Of a DNA stretch of 64,000 nucleotides, positions 11,196 through 22,015 are shown one piece after another. The notes under the pieces were generated by a model that had not been told where the DNA came from, ran no database searches, and was given only the letters and a program-made list of their open reading frames with translations. Source of the stretch: Acidovorax sp. T1 (GTDB lineage Bacteria > Pseudomonadota > Gammaproteobacteria > Burkholderiales > Burkholderiaceae_C). The stretch covers positions 310,001 through 374,000 of the forward strand of contig NZ_CP021648.1 of assembly GCF_002176815.1 (NCBI RefSeq). Reading direction: 5' to 3'. The first letter of the stretch is position 1. Each line of letters opens with the position of its first letter. The position numbers and the translations under genes are program-made.

Positions 11196-11989
11196 AACGG
11201 CCGCAACTCCTGCGCCGCGTCGCGCAGCAGCGGCAGCAGATTGCGCTCCAGGGCCTGGGCCGTCATGTGCTGCGAAGACATCACGGCGTTGAGCGCGGCC
11301 ACGGTCTGGCCCGCGCTGTTGCGCAGCGGCACGGCGATCGCCTGCACACCCAGCTCGTGCTCTTCCTGGGCAATGCAGTAGTCCTGGGCGCGCACCTGGT
11401 CCAGACAGGCGCGCAGCTCGGGAGGCTGGGTCAGCGTGTGCAGCGTCAGCCGGTGCAGCGTGCGGCAGGCCAGCCATTCCTCCAGCGCCTGCAAGGGCAG
11501 GGCGGCCAGCAGCACGCGGCCGGTCGACGAAGCATGCGCGGGCAGCCGGCTGCCCAGATGCACGCCGTGGGCAAACAGCTGCTGGGCCGCGCCCTGGGCT
11601 GTGCTGCACGCGATCACCACGGTTTCGCTGCCCGCAAGAATCGCTGCGGAAAACGAGAACGCGGCCAGCGCGCTCAGGCGATTGAGCACGGGTTGCACGG
11701 TGCGCGGCAGGCGGGCGCTGGCCAGATAGCTGCCCGACAGGCCCAGCACCTTGGGCGTGAGCCAGAAATGGTGGCCGTCGGATTCAAGATAGCCCAGGTG
11801 CGCCAGCGTCAGCAGATGGCGGCGCGCGGCGGCGCGCGTGAGACCTGCGCGCTCCGCGGCCAGCGTGGCGTTGAGCCGCTGGCGCTCCGTGTCGAAGCAT
11901 TCGAGCACGGCCAGGCCCTTGCCCAGGCCGGCGATGTAATCGGCCGCGGCAATGCCGGGGCCGGGCGATGAGGAAGGCAAGGGCGTCAT
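11189..11989 (-). CDS. IclR-family regulator, probable regulator of pobA
   Basis: A protein of about 266 residues. The N-terminal HTH domain lies around GLGKGLAVLECFD, then LAAERAGLTRAAARRHLLTL. The effector domain contains SSTGRVLLAALP and the family C-terminus GVQAIAVPLRNSAGQTVAALN. IclR members of the PobR/PcaU group control 4-hydroxybenzoate and protocatechuate genes. It is divergent from pobA with a perfect 23-bp palindrome between them. The frame continues to 12037, but that start lies inside the palindrome, so the ATG at 11989 is preferred; neither has a clear ribosome site. Confidence 0.85.
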   Translation of the reverse strand: MTPLPSSSPGPGIAAADYIAGLGKGLAVLECFDTERQRLNATLAAERAGLTRAAARRHLLTLAHLGYLESDGHHFWLTPKVLGLSGSYLASARLPRTVQPVLNRLSALAAFSFSAAILAGSETVVIACSTAQGAAQQLFAHGVHLGSRLPAHASSTGRVLLAALPLQALEEWLACRTLHRLTLHTLTQPPELRACLDQVRAQDYCIAQEEHELGVQAIAVPLRNSAGQTVAALNAVMSSQHMTAQALERNLLPLLRDAAQELRPLL

Positions 11990-12023
11990 GGGCAGGCGTG
12001 AAGTATTGCGCGATTGCCGCACA

Positions 12024-12046
12024 TTTTGCGCGATCATCGCGCAAAA
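12024..12046. promoter_or_regulatory. Perfect 23-bp palindrome, candidate IclR operator for pobA
   Basis: The two 11-bp arms TTTTGCGCGAT and ATCGCGCAAAA are exact complements around a single C at 12035. A further half-site-like ATTGCGCGAT lies at 12005-12014. The palindrome is centred 84 bp upstream of the pobA start, in the divergent control region. IclR proteins bind such palindromes as dimers; assignment to the neighbouring IclR protein is inference. Confidence 0.65.
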
Positions 12047-12091
12047 GTCGATCCCGGTTTGCGCTGGCGCAGAGCATCGCTTCTACGCTAG

Positions 12092-13294
<1,203 letters not shown>

Positions 13295-13303
13295 GCGGCT
13301 GCA

Positions 13304-13333
13304 AGGAAAAAAAGGCGCTGCATGCGCAGCGCC
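13304..13333 (-). terminator. Terminator of the TauD-like gene
   Basis: On the minus strand an 8-bp stem (GGCGCTGC with GCAGCGCC, ATGC-type loop) is followed by a run of seven T's. The plus strand lacks a T-tract, so it serves the minus-strand gene at 13372. Confidence 0.65.
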
Positions 13334-13371
13334 CGAATTCCCTGAGGGGAAGAGACATTCGTTGCGGCGGC

Positions 13372-14347
13372 TCAGTAGGCCGCACCATGGGCGGCCAGCA
13401 CCGGATCGCCCTGGAGCGCCGTCGAAGCGCGGCCGTCGGCGCCCACGGGCACTTCGCCGACCAGCGTGCTGCGATAGAGCTGGCGGTCGTATTTGAGCGC
13501 GAAGATGTCCTGCGGCGCGACATGGGCGGTGGAGCGGTTGTCCCAGAAGGCAATCGAGCCGGCTTCCCATTTGAAGCGCACGGTGAATTCGCTGGCCACC
13601 GCATGTTCCCACAGCAGTTCCAGCAGAACGCGCGATTCGCGCGTGCGCAGGCCGGAGATGGTCTTGAGAAAACCGGGGCTGATGTAGAGCACCTGTTCTC
13701 CGGTCTCGGGGTGCACGGTGACCAGCGGATGCTCGCTGACCAGCGTATTGTTTTTGATCAGTTGCAGATATTCGGGCGTGGGGCTGGCGCCCGTGGGCGG
13801 GCTGAAGCGGTGCTCGCCGCGCAGGCCTTGCAGGAAAGCCTTCAACGGCTCGGACAGCGCGTCGTAGGCGGCGGCCAGATTGGTCCACTGCGTGTCGCCG
13901 CCATAGGGCGGAATGGTCACGCCGCGCAGGATGGAGGCCGCGGGCGGGTTGTGCGCGGCGGTGACGTCGGCATGCCAGCCAGTCCAGGGGCGGCGCTCGG
14001 GTTCGCTTCCATGGCTGTTGGCGCGGCGGTGCTTGGCAATCGAGTACAGCTCGGGATGGCCTTCGACATGGCCGAACACCGGATGGCCTATGGTCAGTTC
14101 GCCGAACTGGCGCGCAAACGCCACATGCTGTTCATGGCTCAGATGCTGCTCGCGAAAGAACACCACCTTCCAGCGCAGCAGCGCCGAACGGATGCTGTGC
14201 ACTTCGGCCGGCGTCAGCGGCTGGCTCAGATCCACGCCGCCAATCAGCGCGCCGATATGCGCCGACTGCGGCACGGCGCTGATATGCGGCGTAGCCTGCA
14301 GCGCGGTCTCGAGACGATCGCTCAGCAACTCTTTGGCGCTGGTGTTC
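13372..14347 (-). CDS. TauD/TfdA-family 2-oxoglutarate dioxygenase, 5' end abutted by IS1071
   Basis: A Fe(II)/2-oxoglutarate-dependent oxygenase. The metal triad is visible as His-x-Asp in GWHADVTAAH and the distal His in FWDNRSTAHVAPQDI. Family members hydroxylate taurine, aryloxyalkanoates or similar substrates; the substrate here is unknown. The open frame continues to 14397, but the first 16 or so residues are encoded by the IS1071 terminal repeat. About 33 native residues precede the conserved HIGALIGGVDL, so either the native start was just beyond the junction and is lost, or a GTG around residue 24 of the native part is used. The native promoter has been displaced. Confidence 0.75.
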
Positions 14348-17300
14348 GGGGTCTCCTCGTTTTCAGTGCAATAAGTGACGGTACGAAAAGCTAGCACTGG
14401 CGCGGAGGTGGTGTTGGTAGATCGTTGATTTCATTGACTTTCCTGTTCACTTTCAAATCTGCGATTCGTGGCGTCAAACCGTGGTCGGTTTCATCCATTG
14501 GTGCCAGTTATCGATGCATTTGGCCGCGAAGGCAGGATTTGGTCAGCATAGCGGTCAACCGGGAAGCGAAACACACCCCGCAAGTTGATGCTCTCCAGCC
14601 TGGTGGGCGCAATCTTCCCGATCAGTTCCGGTGGAATGACCTGGCGGCGGTTCGACCAGCGATCCAGGACCGCCTGCATCTGTGAGGTATTCCACGCCAT
14701 CACGATGTTGGCCATCAGGCTCAACGCATCGGCCACAGCCTGCATTTCATCGACACGTTTGGCCTGCGCCGGGCTGATCCGGCCGGTATAAATGGCGCGC
14801 TTGAGGGCGTTAACAGCCTCGCCCCGATTGAGCACCCGGCGCAACTCGTTCCTGAAAGCGTCCTTGACAAAGTAGTCAGCCAAAAACGCCGTACGCAGCA
14901 ACCGCCCCAATTGCACGCCAGCCTCATAGATTGGATCGCCCTGGGCGGCAGAACCGAACCGCGCAAGAGCTGCCACCGCACTGGCATGTCCGCTCATGAC
15001 CGAGGCTGCCAGGTGCACCAGACTATCCCAATGCTTTTCGATCAAAGCGACGTCGACATTGGCTTCGCACACCGCAGCGATTTCTGCGGGCACTTTGGTG
15101 CCGCGTGGCACAAAGAGGTGGCGCTGTTTGAGTTCCTTCAACCGCGGGCAAAGATCAAAACCAAGCAAACGGGCATGTGACATGGCAAAGTCGGTGTAGC
15201 CATGGGTATCCACAGCAAGCTGGCTGGTCTCCAGCTTTTCTTGGCGGATGACACCTTCAATGGCCACGCTCGCCTGGCGCTCATTGAGCACAAAGGGCTG
15301 CGCATGGAAGATGCCCCACCGGTCTTTTACATGGGAGTAGATTCCAATGGAAGGTGTGTTGCGCCGAGGATCAAGCCGGGCTTGCCACACCCGTTTGGTG
15401 GTCTCCATGCTCATCATGTCAGAAGATGCCAAATCGGACCGCCCCCAGGTGGCGGCAATCGGGTGTCGCTGCATGAATTCCAGCACAGCCTGGCAGGCCT
15501 GGCTCAGACGCCGTTCGTCCCGCGCCCAGCGCATGGCCTGGCGAATGCTGGTGGCAGACAATTGCGGAATCATGCGCGCGCATTCGACCGCAGTCAGACT
15601 GGTGCCGTGGGCCATGATGCCGGCATAGACCATCAGCAGCTCGTCGGTAGAGCGCGGCTCACGTCCGAGCATGATCCAGCTAAAGCGCACCTGGGCGTCA
15701 ACGGCCAGAATCACTTCCGGCAATTGAACCTCACCGATGCGGTGATCCAAAGCCGCGCGCAGCTTGGTCACTTCTGGGTCTTCGTCCTCTGCGGGCAATG
15801 GCGACAAATGGAGTTCATCATCCACGCGCAGTACGCCACTGCGGGCTGCAGCGGCCACCGCATCGACACCGGCAGTTACTCTGGCCAGCAAAGGCTTCAA
15901 GAAAGTGGCAGCCTTGCTGGGTAACGATAGACGGGCATAGTGTTTCTTGGACTCTGCCTGCCAACGCTCGTCCGTGAAGAACAAGCGCGCACGACCCCGA
16001 AAGCTCAGGCTGTGCTCAATCCAGACCGAGCCATTGCGCACCGCGCGGCGCAGGGCAAACAGGGTGGCCACCTCCAACGCCTGAAACGCCCGTTCCCGGT
16101 CTGGGCTGGAGATCGAAACCTGCCAGATCATTCCCAGACTTGGTGCCACCACTTCAACTGGCAGCTTTCTGGATCCTTTGAGATATAAAGCTTGCAGCTT
16201 GGCAAGGTACTCGATGGCAGGATGCTCGCCGGTGGCCTGCCAGGGCAGCTTTGCAATGGCGACGAGCAACGACCGCACGGGGCGAATTCCATCAATCAAT
16301 CCCTCCCGTACCAACGAAGCCCGACTTGGTGGCTTGCGCTTCTGAGTCGCAATGACAAGGGCATCAAGACGTGCACGCAATTCTGAGTCAGGCACAGCTC
16401 CCTTGGCACTCAAGGCTTCCAATTCTCCCAACAACGTTTTGTACATTGCGGCCCAATTGACGGTAGCGGGGACATCGGCGGCAGCCTGACGCCACAGATC
16501 GGCGATCCGGCGCTGCACCATAAGGATCAACTGGTCTGTGGTGGTGAACAGGCAATACCGAAGAAAGCATGCGACCTCCACGGTGCGCGCTGGCTCTTTG
16601 ATCTTGGCTCCGGCTGAGGGCGGCCTGGAGACAAGTCGGCGCGCGTAGCGGCGCAAGATGAGATCGGGGATGTCTGCCAGGTGCTTATGAACGTCCAGCG
16701 TGTAAAGCAGGTCGATGCGCTCCAGTACCTCGCTGATTTGGCGGGTTGAGTGTTTCGCCGGTGCAGCCCATAGCCAACTCTGCTGGGTTTGTCCATCTGG
16801 GCGCAGCTCTGAAACTGAGGCTCGCCAGCGATCAAGTGTTGCTGGATCAACGCTGGCGGCGATGGCGGTGCCTGTTTCAACTTCAAGCTGGGCAAGTGCC
16901 GCCGCAATCAGTGTCCGAATTGCCCGCTCGTGCACGATCACCAGCTTGTTCTTGTACAGCCATTGACGCGCCCGCACGAGTAGCTGATCGCGGTCGGCGC
17001 AGCGCGCCACTTCGTCGCGCAGTTCACGTACCAGTGAGCGGCGCTGGTGCTCGCTCATCCACTGGAATCCAAGGACCGTGCAGGCTACTTGTTGGTGATC
17101 GAATAGCGTGCGCCCGCGTTCATACATGGCTCTCAGCGAGGCGACTTCTGGTGCTGCAATGCCAAGCTCGTTGCCAAGGTGGCGCCACAAGGCTACTGGA
17201 ATTACCCGAAAGGCACCGAGCAAACGCCCACTCATGCGCAGGAAACCAATATGGAGCGCCAGACCAAGCTTGTGGGAATCACCTCGGCGTGCATTGATTG

Positions 17301-17477
17301 CGTCGCGCTCGGCACCATCGAAGGTGAAAAATGCCTTCATCTCGAAGTCGCTGATATCGCGGGGGACCCTGATGGCCACCCAAATTCCCCCGTCTATGGC
17401 CACCTCAAACTCCCCCACCTGAACTGATCGGGGATAGGGGTTTAACGCCGGCGTCGTCGGCACCTGTTGGCAGGACA

Positions 17478-19136
17478 TTGATCCAGTCTTCCCCGAGGGA
17501 AGGCCAAGGAGTGAATGTCTTGAAGTCCAACCAACGCGCCACCATAGAGACACTGCTGGAGCGCAACACATCGCAACGCGAGATCGCCCGCATCACGGGC
17601 ATCGACCGCAAGACGGTCAGGAGCTACCACCAGCGCTGGCTGGAGCAACTGCAGTCAAATTCCCCCGGGGTGGCCACCGGCTCGGCAGGTCAAATTCCCC
17701 CACCCTGGCCACCGGCTCCTGGGCCGGTGGCCACCTCCCTGTGCGAACCCTGGCGCGAGTTCATCGAAGCCCAGCTGCGGCTGAAGCGAAACGCCACGGC
17801 CATCTACCAGGACCTGGTCGACCAGCACGGCTTTGATGGCCAGTACAACTCGGTCAAACGCTTCTGTGCAAAGTTGCGGCACAAGGAGCCCGAGCAGTTC
17901 GATCGCCTGTCCTTCCTGCCCGGCGAGGAGATGCAGGTGGACTACGGCGAGGGCGCGCCCACCCGCGTGCCCGGCAGCGACCGGTACCGCAAGCCCCGCC
18001 TGTTCGTGGCCACCTTGCGGTATTCCCGTGCCAGTTTCCGGTGCGTGGTCTGGAAGTCCAGCCAGCAGATCTGGGCCGAGCTGCACGAGCGGGCCCTGCG
18101 GTACTTCGGGGGCTGCCCCCAGTACGTGGTGCTGGACAATCTGAAGGAAGGCGTCCTCAAGCCCGACCTGTACGAGCCCGATCTCAACCCGGTGTACGCC
18201 GCCGCCCTGGCGCACTACGGCGTGGTGGCCGACCCGGCGCGGGTGCGAGACCCCAACCGCAAGGGCACGGTGGAGCATGCCATCGGCCATACCCAGGCCA
18301 CGGCCTTGAAGGGCCGGCGCTTTGAGTCCATCGAGGCCCAGAACGAGTTCCTGGCGCACTGGGAGAAGAGCTGGGCATCCAAGCGCATCCACGGCACCGA
18401 GCGACGCCAGGTGCAGGCCATGTTCGAGGAAGAGCGCAGCCACCTCAAACCCCTGCCAGTGCTGGGAATGCAGTATTTCGACGAGGCGGTGCGCACCGTC
18501 TGCGACGACAGCTGTGTGCGGGTGGATCACAGCAGCTACGCCGCTCGCCCGGCGAACATCGGCTCCAAGGTGTTGGTGCGCATCTACGCCCAGCGCATCG
18601 AGATTCGTGACATGCACACCCGTGCCTTGCTGCGCACCCACGCCAAGGCCGAGCGTCCCGGCACGGTGATTCTGCCCATGGAGGAGCGGGTGTTCAATCC
18701 GTCTCGCGAGACCCGCCTGATCCTGCGTCAGGCCGGCGAGATTGGTGAGCACGCCAGCCGGCTGTGTGAGCTGCTCTTTGCCATCGAGGGTCGTGTCGGG
18801 CAGCGCAAGCTCTGGGGCATTGTGGGACTCATGCGCCGTTACCCGGCGCACTGCATCAATGCCGCCTGCGCCCAGGCCCTGGAGCAAGGGGTCTACAGCT
18901 ACAAGCGCGTGCTGGCGCTGACCGAAGCCCTCTTTGCCCAGGCGATGGCGGCCATCGAGGCTACCTGCGGCGAAGCACCCGCCGCCGGTGCCCACGCGCT
19001 GACGCAGCAGCATGAGCTCATCCGAGACGCTGAGGAGTACAGCGATCTCTTCGCGCTCGCCGCCGCCACGGCAAACACCACCACCACCACCACCACCACC
19101 AACAACACCACCAACGCACCGGGAGTTCAGCCATGA
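17478..19136 (+). CDS. istA: IS21-family transposase IstA, copy A
   Basis: A 552-residue DDE transposase. The N-terminal HTH is in NTSQREIARITGIDRKTVRS. The catalytic core shows Asp in MQVDYGEG, Asp in YVVLDNLKEG and Glu in KGTVEHAIGH. It carries out strand transfer together with IstB. The C-terminus holds eight consecutive Thr codons (ACC repeats) then Asn-Asn-Thr-Thr. The stop overlaps the istB start, suggesting translational coupling. A GTG near 17511 is an alternative start. The 5' coding region contains internal copies of the element's terminal repeat. Confidence 0.92.
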   Translation: MIQSSPREGQGVNVLKSNQRATIETLLERNTSQREIARITGIDRKTVRSYHQRWLEQLQSNSPGVATGSAGQIPPPWPPAPGPVATSLCEPWREFIEAQLRLKRNATAIYQDLVDQHGFDGQYNSVKRFCAKLRHKEPEQFDRLSFLPGEEMQVDYGEGAPTRVPGSDRYRKPRLFVATLRYSRASFRCVVWKSSQQIWAELHERALRYFGGCPQYVVLDNLKEGVLKPDLYEPDLNPVYAAALAHYGVVADPARVRDPNRKGTVEHAIGHTQATALKGRRFESIEAQNEFLAHWEKSWASKRIHGTERRQVQAMFEEERSHLKPLPVLGMQYFDEAVRTVCDDSCVRVDHSSYAARPANIGSKVLVRIYAQRIEIRDMHTRALLRTHAKAERPGTVILPMEERVFNPSRETRLILRQAGEIGEHASRLCELLFAIEGRVGQRKLWGIVGLMRRYPAHCINAACAQALEQGVYSYKRVLALTEALFAQAMAAIEATCGEAPAAGAHALTQQHELIRDAEEYSDLFALAAATANTTTTTTTTNNTTNAPGVQP

Positions 19137-19897
19137 ACATGATCGAGATCGAACGCGCGCTGCGCGAGCTGCGCCTGTCCGGCATCGCCGAGACCCTGTC
19201 CACCCGCGTGATGCAGGCCCAGGCCGCCCAGCAGCCTTTCCTGGAGACCTTCGCCGCCATGCTGCAAGACGAGCTGGACCGCCGGCGCTCTCGCCTGACC
19301 GAGCGCCGCTTCAAGCGCTCGGGTCTGGATGAGCGCCCCTCGCTGGCTGACTTCGACTGGCGTTTCAACCCGAAGCTGCCGCGCAGCGCCTGCTTCGAGT
19401 TGCACACCCTGAAGTTCATCGGCGAGGGGGCCAACGCGCTGATCATCGGCAAGCCGGGCACCGGCAAGAGCCATGTGGCCAAGGCCGTGGCCTACCAGGC
19501 CACGCTGCAGGGCTATGACGTGCGTTACCTGGAAGCCGACACCGAGTTCGCCCGTTACGCGCTGGCCACTACGGCAGAGCGCACCGAGCTGCTCAAGGAC
19601 TGGGTCGCGCCGGACCTGCTCGTCCTCGATGACCTGTTCCTGGCCAGACGCATCAGCGAGCATGCCGCTGAAGTCCTACAGGCCATCGTGCACCAGCGCT
19701 ACAAGCTGCGCCGCGCTGTTCTCATCACGTCCAACCGCGTGGTGCAGGACTGGGGCAAATACCTCGGCGACGCCACCATGGCCAGCACCATCCTGGATCG
19801 CCTCATGCACCGCTGCGCGATGCTGGAGTTCGAGGGCAAGAGCTACCGCCTCAAGGAGGCCGCTGCACGCATCGCCATCACACCCGAGTCGTCATAA
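19133..19897 (+). CDS. istB: IS21-family helper ATPase IstB, copy A
   Basis: A 254-residue AAA+ ATPase related to DnaC. Walker A is GKPGTGKSH and Walker B is LLVLDDLF, with sensor-like VLITSNR. It assembles on target DNA and directs IstA. The start overlaps the end of istA by 4 bp. It is essentially identical to the copy at 29718-30482. Confidence 0.94.
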   Translation: MNMIEIERALRELRLSGIAETLSTRVMQAQAAQQPFLETFAAMLQDELDRRRSRLTERRFKRSGLDERPSLADFDWRFNPKLPRSACFELHTLKFIGEGANALIIGKPGTGKSHVAKAVAYQATLQGYDVRYLEADTEFARYALATTAERTELLKDWVAPDLLVLDDLFLARRISEHAAEVLQAIVHQRYKLRRAVLITSNRVVQDWGKYLGDATMASTILDRLMHRCAMLEFEGKSYRLKEAAARIAITPESS

Positions 19898-20157
19898 TCC
19901 GACCGTCCTGCCTGGGGGAATTTGGGGTGGCCAAGGGTGGGGGAATTTGACCTGGCCATCGGGGGCGGGGGAGCCCACGCATCCCCAAAAACGTTGTGTG
20001 CCAACCCTGCATCGTGAACCTCAAAAGTGGGAGGCCACCATACCCGTTTACAAAGCGAACAGGAAAGTCAATGAAATCAACGATCTACCCAGACCACCCC
20101 CGCGCCAGTGCTAGCTTTGCGTACCGTCACTTATTGCACTGAAAACGAGGGGACCCC

Positions 20158-20562
20158 TTAACTGGATCCCACATGCACAAGGACGAAGCAGCCCCCTCCC
20201 GCGCCGATGCAATTTACCGGCGAGAGCAAATTTCCCGCCATGAGCTCCTGCGGGGAGCCCTGCTGGTCCCGTTCGAGAACGAGGCCGACGCCATCTGCGT
20301 CGCCAACGACATCGCCTGCGGCTTGTGCCGTTACGTGTGGATCGAGAACATCGGCCGCGCGCACCGATTAGCCGCAGCACCGGAGGCCGGCATGTGCATC
20401 GTCAACAGCCAAAAGCTGCGCGACCTGCGCCAGCCGTTCGGCCGCGCCAAGGCCTCCGGCACCAATCGCGAAGGCGGCACCTGGAGCTACGAGGTGTTCC
20501 TGGAGCCCAAGAACATCGCGGTATGCCTGGGTTCGCACCACATTCCGCACTGGGGGACCTAA
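20158..20562 (+). pseudogene. hpaE: 5-carboxymethyl-2-hydroxymuconate semialdehyde dehydrogenase, C-terminal remnant
   Basis: This is the last 130 or so residues of an HpaE-type aldehyde dehydrogenase. The tail NSQKLRDLRQPFGRAKASG, then GGTWSYEVF and GSHHIPHWG, is characteristic of this enzyme. The catalytic Cys and NAD-binding regions are absent because the 5' part is cut at the IS1071 end. Even the remaining part has drifted: the usual FGGVK is FGRAK, and the expected EEIFGP region reads as degenerate sequence. It sits directly ahead of hpaD, matching the hpaE-D order of homoprotocatechuate clusters. Confidence 0.85.
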
Positions 20563-20566
20563 AGAC

Positions 20567-21430
20567 ATGGGCAAGCTCGCGCTGGCGGCCAAGATCACGC
20601 ACGTGCCGTCGATGTACCTCTCGGAGTTCCCGGGACCCAACCAGGGATGCCGGGAGGCGGCGATCAACGGGCACAAGGAGATTGACCGCCGCTGCCGGGA
20701 GCTGGGCGTGGACACCATCGTGGTGTTCGACGTGCACTGGCAGGTGAACAGCGAGTACCACATCAACTGCGGGCCGAGGTTCGAAGGCGTGTACACCAGC
20801 AACGAGCTGCCGCACTTCATCAAGAACTTGCCTTTCTCGTACCCGGGCAATCCCGGGCTCGGGCACCTGATCGCCGACGTCGCCAACGAAATGGGAGTCA
20901 AGAGCCGCGCCCACTCCGACACCACGCTGGAGCTGGAGTACGGCACGCTGGTGCCCATGCGTTACATGAACGGCGACCAGCACTACAAGGTGGTCAGCGT
21001 CAGCGGCTGGTGCGACTGGCACGACCTGCACGAATCCGGCCGCTTCGGGCTGGCGGTGCGCAAGGCCATCGAGGAGCGCCACCACGGCACGGTGGCCGTG
21101 TTCGCCAGCGGTTCGCTGTCGCACCACTTCGCCGATAACGGCCGCGCGCCCGATTTCATGCACAAGGTGTACGACCCGTTCCTGGAGCAGGTGGACCAGC
21201 GCGTGGTGGACCTGTGGAAGTCCGGCGACTGGAAGACGTTCGTGGGCATGCTGCCGATGTACGCCGACAAGTGCTGGGGCGAAGGCGGCATGCACGACAC
21301 CGCCATGCTGCTGGGCCTGCTGGGCTGGGACCGCTACCGCGCGCCGGTGGAGATCGTCACGCCCTACTTCGGCAGCTCGGGCACCGGCCAGATCAACGCA
21401 ATCTTCCCGGTCACGCCGCTGCCGGCCTGA
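20567..21430 (+). CDS. hpaD: 3,4-dihydroxyphenylacetate (homoprotocatechuate) 2,3-dioxygenase
   Basis: A 287-residue LigB-superfamily extradiol dioxygenase. MGKLALAAKITHVPSMYLSE, HWQVNSEYHINC, TSNELPHFI, ASGSLSHHF and YGTLVPMRYMN match the E. coli HpaD type throughout. It cleaves homoprotocatechuate to 5-carboxymethyl-2-hydroxymuconate semialdehyde. The frame is intact and full length, with a GGGGGACC ribosome site. Its neighbours hpaE, hpaF and hpaH are all broken, so the downstream pathway cannot run from this locus. It may be a surviving passenger from the locus into which the fcb genes were once inserted. Confidence 0.92.
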   Translation: MGKLALAAKITHVPSMYLSEFPGPNQGCREAAINGHKEIDRRCRELGVDTIVVFDVHWQVNSEYHINCGPRFEGVYTSNELPHFIKNLPFSYPGNPGLGHLIADVANEMGVKSRAHSDTTLELEYGTLVPMRYMNGDQHYKVVSVSGWCDWHDLHESGRFGLAVRKAIEERHHGTVAVFASGSLSHHFADNGRAPDFMHKVYDPFLEQVDQRVVDLWKSGDWKTFVGMLPMYADKCWGEGGMHDTAMLLGLLGWDRYRAPVEIVTPYFGSSGTGQINAIFPVTPLPA

Positions 21431-21440
21431 GGTGCACCCC

Positions 21441-21852
21441 ATGCCGCACCTAGTGATCCTCTACACGCCGAACGTCGAGCTCGATACCGGCATGTTGGCC
21501 CTGTGCCGGCAGCTGGCCGCCTGCATGCTCGGCGCGAATGACGAGGGCGGCAGGCAGGTGGTTCCCGACCGGCGGCACGCGCGTGCTGGCATACCCCGCC
21601 GCGGATCACGCGGTGGCGGACGCCGAGGGCGACTACGCCCTCAACTAAACGAACCTGCAGATGAGCACCGGGCGCAGCGATGCGGTCAAGAAGCTAGCGG
21701 GCGAAACCATCTTGGAGCGCACCAAGGCCTGCCTCGCGCCAGCGTTCGAGCGCCGCCTGATTGGCCTGAGCGTACAAGTGGGCGAACGCCCCGGCCAGGT
21801 GTATGACGGTAAGCACAGCACGCTGCATTCCCACCTCACCAACGAGAACTGA
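21441..21852 (+). pseudogene. hpaF: 5-carboxymethyl-2-hydroxymuconate delta-isomerase, frameshifted
   Basis: The ATG at 21441 begins MPHLVILYTPNVELDTGML, an HpaF-like N-terminus with the catalytic Pro. The frame shifts near 21555-21562; the next frame continues FPTGGTRVLAYPAADH to DYALN and then meets a TAA near 21648. A further segment, STGRSDAVKKLAGETILERT, continues the family pattern to an end at 21852. One frameshift plus one nonsense or shift event make it inactive. The order D-F matches hpa clusters. Confidence 0.75.
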
Positions 21853-21854
21853 AT

Positions 21855-22015
21855 ATGCAGGACGAGGACCTCATCGAGCAGCGCGCCGCCGAACTGCGAT
21901 AGAGCGAGAAATCGCGCGCGCAGCTAGTCTCAAGACCGTGCGAACTGTCCAGGGACTCCATATCCGCGAGAGTTTTCTGACTCCAAGAAGGCCCTCGAAA
22001 TCTGGCAGCGTCTGC
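21855..22015 (+). pseudogene. hpaH: 2-oxohept-3-enedioate hydratase, 5' remnant
   Basis: The ATG at 21855 gives MQDEDLIEQRAAELR, then an in-frame stop. In a shifted frame RAEIARAASLKTV continues in a way that resembles the N-terminus of HpaH-type hydratases. Similarity then fades. It lies where hpaH is expected after hpaF. The identification rests on order plus short similarity only. Confidence 0.5.

Larger units (their letters stand above)
17367..19964 (+). mobile_element. IS21-family element, copy A (2598 bp)
   Basis: The ends are CCCTGATGGCCACC and, on the other strand, CCCCGATGGCCAGG. It is flanked by an 8-bp direct repeat GCGGGGGA (17359-17366 and 19965-19972), which is present once in the intact IS1071 copy at 40621-40628. 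It carries istA and istB with overlapping ATG/stop. Each end carries tandem copies of a unit containing TGGCCAC and CAAATTCCCCC, as is usual for IS21-family termini. Confidence 0.92.
14491..20024 (-). pseudogene. tnpA: IS1071 transposase tnpA, disrupted by IS21-family insertion
   Basis: This is the Tn3-family transposase read on the minus strand. Codons up to about 18 lie at 19973-20024 and the rest at 14491-17366. The insertion falls near the N-terminus, just before RDISDFEMKAFFTF. A long open frame from 17571 fuses insertion-element sequence to the remaining body, so a protein lacking only the extreme N-terminus could in principle still be made. Apart from a patch of about 130 bp at 16306-16434, the body matches copy 2 essentially identically by eye. 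Confidence 0.88.
14348..20157 (-). mobile_element. IS1071 copy 1 (Tn3 family), interrupted by an IS21-family element
   Basis: The tip GGGGTCTCCTCGTTTTCAGT starts at 14348 and its inverted partner ends at 20157 with one mismatch in the last 12 bp. The terminal repeats are about 110 bp (14348-14457 and 20048-20157), characteristic of IS1071. Removing the 2598-bp insert at 17367-19964 and one 8-bp duplication leaves 3204 bp, the known IS1071 length and identical in size to copy 2. The 5-bp flanks TGTTC and TTAAC do not match. Confidence 0.93.

Noticed and set aside
15202..15924. A 240-codon plus-strand frame inside IS1071 tnpA (repeated at 38464-39186)
   Set aside because: It appears in both copies only because it is antisense to the transposase; no motifs.
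19078..19110. ACC-repeat tract considered as a short tandem repeat or CRISPR-like signal
   Set aside because: It is in-frame Thr codons at the end of istA; no spacers or repeat-spacer pattern exist. No CRISPR array was seen anywhere in the window.
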